Under the pieces are notes generated by a model. It was given only the letters and a program-made list of their open reading frames with translations. It ran no database searches and was not told where the DNA came from. A stretch of DNA of 64,000 nt from positions 124,001-188,000 of the forward strand of contig JAHWKW010000003.1 of the NCBI GenBank assembly GCA_019347675.1, written 5' to 3'. Positions within the stretch are counted from its first letter, which is position 1; every line of letters starts with the position of its first letter. Shown here piece by piece: positions 26,267 to 34,034 of this stretch. This DNA is from Actinomycetota bacterium (GTDB lineage: Bacteria; Actinomycetota; Nitriliruptoria; Nitriliruptorales; JAHWKO01). The position numbers were made by a program, and so were the translations under genes.

Positions 26267-27477
26267 GGCCTGCGCCCCACGACCACGAACACGGGGTTGG
26301 TGGCGGCCAGGCGGTGGCCGGCGCCAAGGGGCACGACGTCCGCGGCCTGCAGCATGCGGGCCCGCGCCGACCAGCGACCGTCGTGGAACGCCGCCAAGGT
26401 CGGTCCGACCCGTTCGACGGTGGCCAGCGACACCACGACGGCGCGGCGTGTCCGGGCCAGGACAACGTCGAGGATGGCGCCGAGGTCCGTCCCACCTCCG
26501 CCGACGAACACCGCGTCGGGGTCGGGCAGGTCGGTGAGGGCGGCGGGGGCCGCGCCGGACACGACCCTGACGGCGACGTCGAACACGGCCGCGTTCTTGC
26601 GGACCAGTGCACAGGCGTGCGGGTCGCGGTCCACCGCGATGACCGCTGCGCCGAACCGGGCGCATTCGATCCCCACCGATCCGCTACCGGCGCCCACGTC
26701 CCACAGGAGGTCGCCGGTGGCGGGCGCCAGCTCCGCCAGCGCGGCAGCGCGGACCTCGGTCTTCGAGATCATGCCGTCGCGGTAGGCGAACGCGTCGGCG
26801 TCGAGCGCCCACCGGCTGGGTACGGCCCGTGGCGGGTGCAGCACCGGCCGGGGGCCGACCAGCGGTCGTCGCGGGTCGAGCACCACGACGACGTTGGGGT
26901 CGGTCCAGGTCGTGGCCGCGGCCGTGACCGTGTCGACCTCGACGAGGCGGGCGTCGGGCTCCCCCAACCGCTCGGCGACGACCAGGGTGCGTTCCACGCC
27001 CGTGTCCACGAGCGCGCTGGCCAGGTCGGCGGGTGAGAACCGGGGGCTGGTCAGCACCGCGACCTTGGGGTGAGCCAGGCAGGCGTGGACAGCAACGGTC
27101 GGGTCGCGACCGTGTGCGCTGGCGACGACCGCGTCGTCCCAGGGCAGGCCCGCAGCGGCGAACGCGGCAGCGACGCTCGACACCGCCGGGAGCACGCGGA
27201 GCCGTTCGCGGCCGAACCGGGTTGCCAGCGCCCGCACGATCCCGAAGAAGCCCGGATCGCCGGACGCGAGGACCACCACGGGGCCGGCTGCTGCCGCCAC
27301 CGCCGCAAGCCCCGGCTGCAGATCACCGGTCAGCTCCACCGTGGCGATCCCAGGCGGTGCCCAGCGCGCCAGGTGCCGGGCACCGCCCACCACCAGCGTG
27401 GCACCGGGCAGGGCCTCTTCCCCGCCGCCGGCCAGCCCACCGGGTCCGACGCCCACCACGGTCACCGGGGCGGTCAT
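26263..27477 (-). CDS. cobL: precorrin-6Y C5,15-methyltransferase (decarboxylating), CbiE-CbiT fusion
   Basis: 404 residues. The CbiE half has VTVVGVGPGGLAG, VVLASGDPGFFGIVRALA and LPAVSSVAAAFAAAGLPWDD. The CbiT half begins near residue 240: MISKTEVRAAALAELAP, then DVGAGSGSVGIECA, a class-I SAM-binding loop. It methylates C5 and C15 and decarboxylates the C12 acetate. ATG 27477 overlaps the cbiD stop as ATGA. Confidence 0.94.
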   Translation of the reverse strand: MTAPVTVVGVGPGGLAGGGEEALPGATLVVGGARHLARWAPPGIATVELTGDLQPGLAAVAAAAGPVVVLASGDPGFFGIVRALATRFGRERLRVLPAVSSVAAAFAAAGLPWDDAVVASAHGRDPTVAVHACLAHPKVAVLTSPRFSPADLASALVDTGVERTLVVAERLGEPDARLVEVDTVTAAATTWTDPNVVVVLDPRRPLVGPRPVLHPPRAVPSRWALDADAFAYRDGMISKTEVRAAALAELAPATGDLLWDVGAGSGSVGIECARFGAAVIAVDRDPHACALVRKNAAVFDVAVRVVSGAAPAALTDLPDPDAVFVGGGGTDLGAILDVVLARTRRAVVVSLATVERVGPTLAAFHDGRWSARARMLQAADVVPLGAGHRLAATNPVFVVVGRRP

Positions 27478-28655
27478 CGGCCACCCCCCCGCTCGCCGAG
27501 CGGCGCGTGGCGGCTGGCCCCGACCGGCTCGAGCGTGTCGAAGTCGACGAGTACGGCGTGGACGTTCAGCCGGTCCCGGGACCAGGCGCGCAGGTTGTCG
27601 GCGACCTGGGCGCACAGCAGGTCCGCGACGCCAGCGGCGATCCCCGCCTGCGCCCACAGCTCGTAGGCGTGACGGGCGGTGTTGGCCGCGCGGACGTCCG
27701 CGACGAGGCTGCGGTCACCGCCGGCCCGGGCGGTGACGGCGGCGAGGACGTCGGTGTCCACCCGCGAGCGCGTCCAGTGGGTCATCATGATCCCCGCGGC
27801 GAGCTTGGTCAGCTTCCCCGCCATCCCCACGAACACGACCTCGCCGACGCCGCGGTCGACGGCCCGGTCGACGGCGTTCCCGGAGAAGTCGCCGACCTCG
27901 ACGAAGCAGACCTCGTGCAGGTGGGGCAGCAGCCGCCGCGCCGCACGTTCGGTCCGCCCGCCGGTGGTGAGCACGCAGGTGCGCTCCCCTTGCGCGGCCA
28001 TCACGTCGACGGCCTGGAGCACCGACGCCCGCCACGACGCGGTGGAGAACGGGCGGACGATCCCGGTGGTGCCCAGGATCGAGATGCCACCGACGATCCC
28101 CAGCCGGGGGTTGGTGGTGCGCCGCGCCAGCTGGTCCCCGCCGGGGACGCTGACGGTGACGTCGACACCGCGCGTCTGCGGGTCGGTGACCTCCCCGATC
28201 GCCGCGCCGATCATCCGGCGCGGCACCGGGTTGATCGCCGGCCCGCCGACGTCGAGTCCCAGACCCGGTTTGGTGACGGTGCCCACGCCGGGTCCCGACC
28301 GCAGGTGCACGCCAGGTCCTGCGGCCCACCGCACGGTGACGGTCAGGTGGGCGCCGTCGGTGACGTCGGGGTCGTCGCCGGCGTCCTTGATCACGACCGT
28401 CTCCCAGCCATCGCCCGCCCGCGTGCAGCGCGCGAGGGGGAAGGTGACGCGCCGCCCCGACGGCAGCGCGACCTCCACCGACGCCTGCGTGAGGCCGGAG
28501 ACCAGCGCGGCGACCGCGGCCTTCGCCGCGGCGGAGGTGCACGTCCCGGTGGTCCACCCGGTGCGCAGCGCCCCGGTGCGGACCTTGGCGGTGCGGGGCA
28601 GGTCGGGTTCGCGGAGCGCCCCGCGGACGTCGACGTCGCGGCGGGCCGGCGTCAC
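27474..28655 (-). CDS. cbiD: cobalt-precorrin-5B (C1)-methyltransferase
   Basis: 393 residues. The signature TGWTTGTCTSAAAKAA appears near residue 30, VVIKDAGDDPDVTDGAH soon after, and GGISILGTTGIVRPFS and FVGMAGKLTKLAAGIMMTHW later. CbiD is specific to the anaerobic (cobalt-first) pathway, so it is strong evidence for that branch here. GTG 28655 overlaps the cobM stop. The open frame extends upstream across cobM in another register and is not coding there. Confidence 0.94.
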   Translation of the reverse strand: MTPARRDVDVRGALREPDLPRTAKVRTGALRTGWTTGTCTSAAAKAAVAALVSGLTQASVEVALPSGRRVTFPLARCTRAGDGWETVVIKDAGDDPDVTDGAHLTVTVRWAAGPGVHLRSGPGVGTVTKPGLGLDVGGPAINPVPRRMIGAAIGEVTDPQTRGVDVTVSVPGGDQLARRTTNPRLGIVGGISILGTTGIVRPFSTASWRASVLQAVDVMAAQGERTCVLTTGGRTERAARRLLPHLHEVCFVEVGDFSGNAVDRAVDRGVGEVVFVGMAGKLTKLAAGIMMTHWTRSRVDTDVLAAVTARAGGDRSLVADVRAANTARHAYELWAQAGIAAGVADLLCAQVADNLRAWSRDRLNVHAVLVDFDTLEPVGASRHAPLGERGGGR

Positions 28656-29434
28656 GGGGTGACCTGCCGGTGCGGGCGGAAGCTGTGGGTGAACCCGGGC
28701 GAGTACAGCTGGCTGCGGGTGCCGCCCCGCTCCAGGGCCGGACCGACCAGGACCAGCGTGTGGCGGTGCAGGCCGGCGGCGCGGACGGTGGCGGCGAGCT
28801 GGTCGAGATCGCAGCGGCGGATCAGCTGCTCCGGCCAGGTGGCGCGGTACACCACCGCGCACGGCGTGTGCGGCGGGTACCCACCCGACAGCAGCTCCTG
28901 CTGGAGGCGGTGCGGTCGGGCGGCGGAGAGGAACAACGCCATGGTGGTGCCGTGCCGGGCGAACGCGGCGACGTCCTCGCCGGGCGGCATCGGCGTGTGC
29001 GTCGCCAGCCGGGTGATCACCACCGACTGCGCCACCTCGGGGATGGTCAGCTCGCGCCCGACCGCCGCTGCGGCGGCGGCCAGCGACGACACGCCCGGGA
29101 CGATCTCCCACGCCAGGCCGAGATCGGCGCAACGATCGATCTGCTCCTGGATCGCCCCGTACAGGCTGGGGTCACCCGAGTGGATGCGGGCCACCACCTC
29201 GCCGCGCTGCGCCGCGACCGCGTAGCGGTCCAGGACCTGCTCGAGGGTCAGGGTCGACGAGTCGAGCACCTGCGCGTCGGGACGGACGTGGCCGAGCACG
29301 TCAGGGTGGACCAGGCTCGCCGCCCAGATCACCACGTCCGCTCCGGCGATGACCTGCGCGGCGCGGAGCGTGAGCAGGTCCGCGGCGCCCGGACCGGCAC
29401 CCACGAACCAGACCTTCCCCCGACCGGCCGTCAC
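28652..29434 (-). CDS. cobM: precorrin-4 / cobalt-precorrin-4 C11-methyltransferase
   Basis: 260 residues. KVWFVGAGPGAADLLTLRA, VIWAASLVHPDVL, VARIHSGDPSLYGAIQEQ and VPGVSSLAAAAAAVGRELT are the CbiF/CobM motifs of a SAM-dependent tetrapyrrole methylase. GTG 29434 overlaps the stop of the cobA-hemD fusion by four bases. Confidence 0.94.
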   Translation of the reverse strand: MTAGRGKVWFVGAGPGAADLLTLRAAQVIAGADVVIWAASLVHPDVLGHVRPDAQVLDSSTLTLEQVLDRYAVAAQRGEVVARIHSGDPSLYGAIQEQIDRCADLGLAWEIVPGVSSLAAAAAAVGRELTIPEVAQSVVITRLATHTPMPPGEDVAAFARHGTTMALFLSAARPHRLQQELLSGGYPPHTPCAVVYRATWPEQLIRRCDLDQLAATVRAAGLHRHTLVLVGPALERGGTRSQLYSPGFTHSFRPHRQVTP

Positions 29435-31029
29435 GGGCGGTCCTCCACCGGCAACAGCGGCCGGGGCCCGTCGCTGACGTTGTTCGCACCAGGCTGCGAT
29501 CGCGCCGCCTCGATCACCGCGGCGACGAGCGCGTCGAGATCGGGCTCGGCCGCCTCGGCCGCGACCGTCAACCCGGCCTCTCGGGCGGCACGCGTGGTGT
29601 GCGCCCCGATCGTGGCGGCGGCGACCCGGGTGGTGGCGTCGCCCAGCAGCCTCGCCAGGCCGGTGGCGGCGGTGGACGACGCCACGGCCGCCAGCAACGG
29701 CATGCCGTCCTGCACCTCCCGGCGGAGCCGGTCAGGGACATCGGTGACCGCGACGAGTGCGTAGGCGGTGACCACGACCGGGTGGAAGGTGGCCAGCGGC
29801 CCGGGATCGCCCGGGTCGGCTGCCAGCACGAGCGTGCCGCCGCGATCGTCGAGCTCGGCGAGGCGACGGGCGAGCTGGTCGAGGTCGGCGCCGGTGACGT
29901 CGGCGCGGATCGCCAGGCGATCACCCAGGGCGCGGACCGCGCCGCGCCCCACGGCAGCGACCCGGACGCCGGCCAGGGCCCGGGCGTCCAGCCCCGCTGC
30001 CGCGAGCGCGTCCGCCAGCGCGGTGACGGCGGGAGGTCCCGACGCCACCAGCGTGGCGTACGCCCCGGCGGCCAGGTCACGGGCCGCAGCGTGCAACCCG
30101 GCGGTGTCGCCGGGCCCGGGCCGGGCGACCTGGACCTCCAGGGGCTCTCCGCCGGCCGACCGGATCCGTGCGGCCAGCGCCGACGGACGGTGCAGGGTCC
30201 GGGGTACCAGCACCGTCCGGCCCATCAGCGGCAGATCCTCGCGGCCGCCGATGCCGCCACGCAGCCGGACCACGTCGCCGATGACCGCGACCGCGGGAGG
30301 TCGCAAGCCGCGCCGCTGCACCTCGGCGGCGATCGTGGCCAGCGTGCCCTCGACCGTCTCCTGCCGGGCGGTGGTCCCCCAGCGAACCAGCGCCACCGGG
30401 GTGTCGGCGGGCTTGCCGTGCGAGATCAGCGCGGCGGCGAAGGCCCGGACCTGCCCAACGCCCATCAGGACCACCACCGTGCCGGGGAAGTCGGCCAGGA
30501 GCGCGTGGTCGACGCTCCCCGACGACTCGGCGGGATCCTCGTGGCCGGTGACCACCGCGAATCCCGACGCGACCGTGCGGTGGGTGAGCGGGATGCCCGC
30601 CGCTGCCGGGACCGCCACCGCCGAGGTGACGCCGGACACGACCTCGACCGCGACGCCGTGCGCGCGGCAGGCCGCGGCCTCCTCCCCGCCCCGTCCGAAC
30701 ACGAACGGGTCGCCGCCCTTGAGGCGCACCACCGCATCACCGGCCCGGGCGCGTGACACCAGAAGGTCATCGACCGCGGCCCGGCTCAGGCCCTGCTCGC
30801 CCGACCGCTTCCCGACGCAGATCAGCTCCGCGTCGGGTGGCGCGAGCCGCAGCGCCTCGGCGGGGGCGAGCCGGTCGTACGCGACCAGGTCACAGGTGGA
30901 CAGCACGACCGCCGCCCGGAGCGTCAACAGGCCGGGGTCGCCGGGACCCCCACCGACCAGGTAGACGGTGCCGGGCCGGGCCGGCGGGCCCCCGAGGCCG
31001 TCGATCAGCGCCTGCAGAGCGACGGTCAC
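29431..31029 (-). CDS. fusion of uroporphyrinogen-III C-methyltransferase and uroporphyrinogen-III synthase
   Basis: 532 residues. The CobA/SUMT half (about 15-265) shows VYLVGGGPGDPGLLTLRA, LVAYDRLAP, VRLKGGDPFVFGRGGEE, VVSGVTSAVAVPAAAGIPLTHR and LMGVGQV. The HemD half (about 270-510) has GRTVLVPRTLHRPSALAARI and ATLVASGPPAVTALADAL. The protein would cyclise hydroxymethylbilane and make precorrin-2, drawing flux from heme to cobalamin. Actinobacteria often have this fusion. GTG 31029 overlaps the cobI stop. Confidence 0.93.
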   Translation of the reverse strand: MTVALQALIDGLGGPPARPGTVYLVGGGPGDPGLLTLRAAVVLSTCDLVAYDRLAPAEALRLAPPDAELICVGKRSGEQGLSRAAVDDLLVSRARAGDAVVRLKGGDPFVFGRGGEEAAACRAHGVAVEVVSGVTSAVAVPAAAGIPLTHRTVASGFAVVTGHEDPAESSGSVDHALLADFPGTVVVLMGVGQVRAFAAALISHGKPADTPVALVRWGTTARQETVEGTLATIAAEVQRRGLRPPAVAVIGDVVRLRGGIGGREDLPLMGRTVLVPRTLHRPSALAARIRSAGGEPLEVQVARPGPGDTAGLHAAARDLAAGAYATLVASGPPAVTALADALAAAGLDARALAGVRVAAVGRGAVRALGDRLAIRADVTGADLDQLARRLAELDDRGGTLVLAADPGDPGPLATFHPVVVTAYALVAVTDVPDRLRREVQDGMPLLAAVASSTAATGLARLLGDATTRVAAATIGAHTTRAAREAGLTVAAEAAEPDLDALVAAVIEAARSQPGANNVSDGPRPLLPVEDRP

Positions 31030-31742
31030 CGGTCGGCCTGCCGGGGGCGGGTGACGATGACGGTGGCCAGGTACGGGGCGGAGCCCGTCGGGAGATCACC
31101 GCGACCGCGGACGTCCTGACCCTCGAGGCCCAGCCGCGCCCCGTACACCGCGTGAGCCTCCCGGCCGGTCGCGGCGAGGATCGAGCGGACCGCCGGCAGG
31201 CGACGCCCGCCCTTGTAGCACACGACCGTGTCGAAGCTGTCCAGCGCGTGGCGCAGGGGCGCCTCCCCGGCCGTGAACGGCAGGAGGGCCAACTGCTCGT
31301 CGCCTTCGACCAGCACGGTCCCCGACCGGGCCGCCAGGTCCTGCATCGCGGTGATCCCCGGGACGGTGACGATCTCGGCGTCCGGGACGCGCTGGCGGAC
31401 GGCCCGGGCCAGCCGCGTGAACGTCGAGTAGACGTTGGGGTCGCCGATCGTCGCGAACGCCGCGTCTGCCCCCGTCGCCAGCGTGGCGGCGACCGCGGCG
31501 GCGGCCGCGGCCCACGACTCGGCCCGCGCCTGCGGGTCGGGGTCGAGGGCGAACACCAGCCGGCGCAGCGGCGTGCCGTGGGTGACGTGGGCACGGACCA
31601 CACGTTCGGCGTACCCGATCTCGTCGGCGGCGGCGACCGGGACGAAGACCGCATCGGCGCTGCGCAGCGCCGCCCGACCCTTGAACGTCAGCAGCTCCGG
31701 ATCGCCCGGCCCGACGCCGACGCCGACCAGTCGCCCGCTCAC
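31026..31742 (-). CDS. cobI: precorrin-2 / cobalt-factor-II C20-methyltransferase
   Basis: 238 residues. GRLVGVGVGPGDPELLTFKG, AAFATIGDPNVYSTFTRLA, VPGITAMQDLAARSG and VVCYKGGRRLP identify CbiL/CobI. It adds the C20 methyl group. The GTG start follows GGAGGTG at ideal spacing; this SD lies inside the last copy of the 75-bp repeat upstream. A GTGA overlap joins it to the repeat-encoded ORF. Confidence 0.93.
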   Translation of the reverse strand: MSGRLVGVGVGPGDPELLTFKGRAALRSADAVFVPVAAADEIGYAERVVRAHVTHGTPLRRLVFALDPDPQARAESWAAAAAAVAATLATGADAAFATIGDPNVYSTFTRLARAVRQRVPDAEIVTVPGITAMQDLAARSGTVLVEGDEQLALLPFTAGEAPLRHALDSFDTVVCYKGGRRLPAVRSILAATGREAHAVYGARLGLEGQDVRGRGDLPTGSAPYLATVIVTRPRQADR

Positions 31743-32014
31743 GGGTACACCTCCGTCGCGGTCTTAGGAGACCTAAGACCGCTCCTCTCGCGCCGCTCCT
31801 GTGGAGCGTCGCTCACGGGGTACACCTCCGTCGCGGTCTTAGGAGACCTAAGACCGCTCCTCTCGCGCCGCTCCTGTGGAGCGTCGCTCACGGGGTACAC
31901 CTCCGTCGCGGTCTCAGGAGACCGAAGACCGCTCCTCTCGCGCCGCTCCTGGATCCGTACCGGCTCGGTCTTAGGCGACCTAAGACCCTCTCCGGTTGGT
32001 GGAGCCCCGCTCAC
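31739..32014 (-). repeat. tandem 75-bp repeats forming a 91-codon linking ORF between cobB and cobI
   Basis: On the plus strand copies begin at 31746, 31821 and 31896 (the last variant), with a diverged fourth at about 31950-32014. Each carries a palindrome; at 31758-31782 and 31833-31857 the arms are 11 bp (GCGGTCTTAGG and CCTAAGACCGC) around AGA, and at 31967-31987 they are 9 bp around CGA. On the minus strand each unit also has GGAGGTG and then GTGAGC. The units stay in one frame (GTG 32014 to TGA 31739), repeating SDAPQERRERSGLRSPKTA. One C fewer at the last junction creates the TGA that overlaps the cobI start. The peptide is probably only a coupling device. Confidence 0.8.
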
Positions 32015-32024
32015 GTGGAAACGC

Positions 32025-33416
32025 TCACGTGGCGACCTTCCGGCGCGACACGGCCCCGGCGGCTGCGACCAGCGCAGTGGGCAGCTCCGGGTTGGCGGTC
32101 CAGTGCGGGTGCAGGTAGCTGGCGTGCAGCGTCGGGCCGGCGAACCCCTCGCTGTCGCCGTCGCCCAGCCGCCAGGCGGGGGAACCCCCGGCGCGGGGCG
32201 TGACCACGGTGCGGTGGAACGCGTGTGCCCGGACCGGGGTCCCAGCTGGCCCCAGCGGCGAATCCGAACCGGTGGTGGCCTCGTGGTAGCCGAGCGTGAG
32301 GCGCTCGCCCCAGGAGGCGTCGGCGTCGACCACGCCGCACATGACGCGGCCCTCCAGGCGGCCGCACAGGTACAGCAGCCCGCCGCATTCGGCCACGATC
32401 GGGCGGCGCGAGACCGCCAGCCCCGCGACCGACGCCCGCAGCCGACCGTTGCCGGCCAGCTCCTCGACGTGTTCCTCGGGGAAGCCCCCGCCGAGGTACA
32501 GGGCGGCGGTCCCGTCGGGGAGCGACTCGTCGTGGGTCGGGTCGAAGGTGGCGACGTCGCCTCCCGCGGCGCGGAGCAGCTCGCGGTGCTCCTCGTAGAC
32601 GAACGTGAACGCCGGTCCGTCGGCGACCGCGACGACCGGTCGTCCGCGCACCGTCCGCCCGGCGACGGCCGCGTCCGCGGACCACGCCCGCTTCCTCAGA
32701 GCCCGGGCGGTGCGGGCGGTGCGGACAACCGCGTCGAGGTCGACCCCCTCGGTGACCGCCGCACCCAGCGCTGCCACCGTGGCGGCGGCCGCCTGGCCAC
32801 GTTCCCGGGCGGGGATCAACCCCAGGTGGCGGGCGGGGGTGACCAACCGGTCGTCGCGGCGCAACACCCCGAGCACCGGGACCCCCAGCGGTTGGAGGGC
32901 CTCACGCAGCAGCTGCTCGTGGCTTTGCGATCCGACCCGGTTGAGGATCACCCCGGCGAGGTCGATCTCGGAGTCGAAGGTCGCGAAGCCGTGCACCTCG
33001 GCGGCCACCGACCGTGACGCCGCGGAGGCGTCCACGACCAGCACCACCGGGGTGGCGGTGAGGCGGGCGACGTGTGCCGTGGAGGCCTCGTCGCCACTGC
33101 CGCGGCCGTCGAACAGGCCCATCACGCCTTCGATCACGGCCAGGTCGGCGCCGGCGGCGCCGTGGGACAGCAGCCGCGGGATCAGGTCGGCCCCGCTCAG
33201 GAACGCGTCGAGGTTGCGGGGCGGGCGGCCGGTGGCCAGCGCGTGGTAGCTGGGATCGATGAAGTCGGGGCCGACCTTGTGGCCCGACACGCGCAAGCCC
33301 CGTGCGGCCAGCGCTGCCATCAGACCGACCGCGACGCTGGTCTTGCCCACGCCCGATCGGGTCCCGGCGACCACGACGCGAGGCAGCTTCACGAGCGTCC
33401 CACCGTGCGCGCGCAT
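32025..33416 (-). CDS. cobB: cobyrinate / hydrogenobyrinate a,c-diamide synthase
   Basis: 463 residues. The N-terminal ATPase domain has VVVAGTRSGVGKTSVAVGL (P-loop) and GHKVGPDFIDPSYH. The C-terminal glutamine amidotransferase domain has LYLGGGFPEEHVEEL and IVAECGGLLYLCGRL with the catalytic Cys. It amidates the a and c side chains using glutamine and ATP. ATG 33416 is used; GTG 33392, nearer the P-loop, is possible. Its stop overlaps a five-codon relay ORF at 32011-32028 that leads into the repeat region. Confidence 0.94.
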   Translation of the reverse strand: MRAHGGTLVKLPRVVVAGTRSGVGKTSVAVGLMAALAARGLRVSGHKVGPDFIDPSYHALATGRPPRNLDAFLSGADLIPRLLSHGAAGADLAVIEGVMGLFDGRGSGDEASTAHVARLTATPVVLVVDASAASRSVAAEVHGFATFDSEIDLAGVILNRVGSQSHEQLLREALQPLGVPVLGVLRRDDRLVTPARHLGLIPARERGQAAAATVAALGAAVTEGVDLDAVVRTARTARALRKRAWSADAAVAGRTVRGRPVVAVADGPAFTFVYEEHRELLRAAGGDVATFDPTHDESLPDGTAALYLGGGFPEEHVEELAGNGRLRASVAGLAVSRRPIVAECGGLLYLCGRLEGRVMCGVVDADASWGERLTLGYHEATTGSDSPLGPAGTPVRAHAFHRTVVTPRAGGSPAWRLGDGDSEGFAGPTLHASYLHPHWTANPELPTALVAAAGAVSRRKVAT

Positions 33417-33429
33417 GGGCTGGGCAGCC

Positions 33430-33999
33430 TCACCATTCGATCCCCTTCTGGCCGCGGAAGCCGGCGTCGAACGGGTGCTTGAGTTTGCGCATCTCGGTGG
33501 CGAGGTCGGCGACGTCGAGCAGCGGCGGTGGCGCGTCGCGGCCGGTGACCACCACGTGCTGGAAGCCCGGGCGTGAGGTCAGCACGTCGACCACCTCGCC
33601 GGTGTCCACCCAGCCGAACGTCATCGGGTAGGTGAACTCGTCGAGGAGCAGGAACGTGTAGCGCTCGTCGGCGAGGCAGCGTTTGGCCTCCTCCCAGCCC
33701 TCACGGGCCAGCGCGGCCGAGCCCTCCAGGTCGCGCGACGTCCACGTCCAGCCGTCGCCCATCTTGAACCAGTCGATCCCCTCCAGCTTCCGGGCGGCGG
33801 CCTCCTCGCCCACGCGCCACTTCCCCGACTTCACGAACTGGAACACCCCGCACGGCCAGCCCTGATGCCAGGCCCGCAGCAGCAGCCCGAACGCGGCGGT
33901 GGACTTGCCCTTGCCGTGACCGGTGTGGACGATCAGCAGCGGTCGTTCGCGCTTGCGGCGTCGTGGCCGTTCCTCGGCGGTGGTGGCCGGCTGGGTCAT
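33430..33999 (-). CDS. cobO: cob(I)yrinic acid a,c-diamide adenosyltransferase
   Basis: 189 residues. P-loop TGHGKGKSTAAFGLLLRAW, then FVKSGKWRVGEE, LLLDEFTYPMTFGWV and VVVTGRDAPPPLLDVADL match CobO/BtuR. It adds the 5'-deoxyadenosyl group from ATP to cob(I)yrinate diamide. ATG 33999 has AAGGAGA seven bases upstream. It is separated from chlID by 35 bases, one of the few non-overlapping junctions. Confidence 0.95.
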   Translation of the reverse strand: MTQPATTAEERPRRRKRERPLLIVHTGHGKGKSTAAFGLLLRAWHQGWPCGVFQFVKSGKWRVGEEAAARKLEGIDWFKMGDGWTWTSRDLEGSAALAREGWEEAKRCLADERYTFLLLDEFTYPMTFGWVDTGEVVDVLTSRPGFQHVVVTGRDAPPPLLDVADLATEMRKLKHPFDAGFRGQKGIEW

Positions 34000-34002
34000 C
34001 GA

Positions 34003-34028
34003 CGTCTCCTTGGGGCGTCTCCTTGGGG
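34003..34028. repeat. 13-bp tandem duplication carrying two SD sequences before cobO
   Basis: CGTCTCCTTGGGG occurs twice in a row. On the cobO strand this gives AAGGAGA at both the proper distance and 13 bases further upstream, so only the nearer one can serve ATG 33999. Confidence 0.7.
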
Positions 34029-34034
34029 CGGCCA

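Noticed and set aside
31739-32014. Functional repeat protein between cobB and cobI
   Set aside because: The frame is dictated by duplication of an SD-start segment and contains palindromes. The Arg/Ser/Glu-rich sequence has no family match, so a coupling role is more likely.
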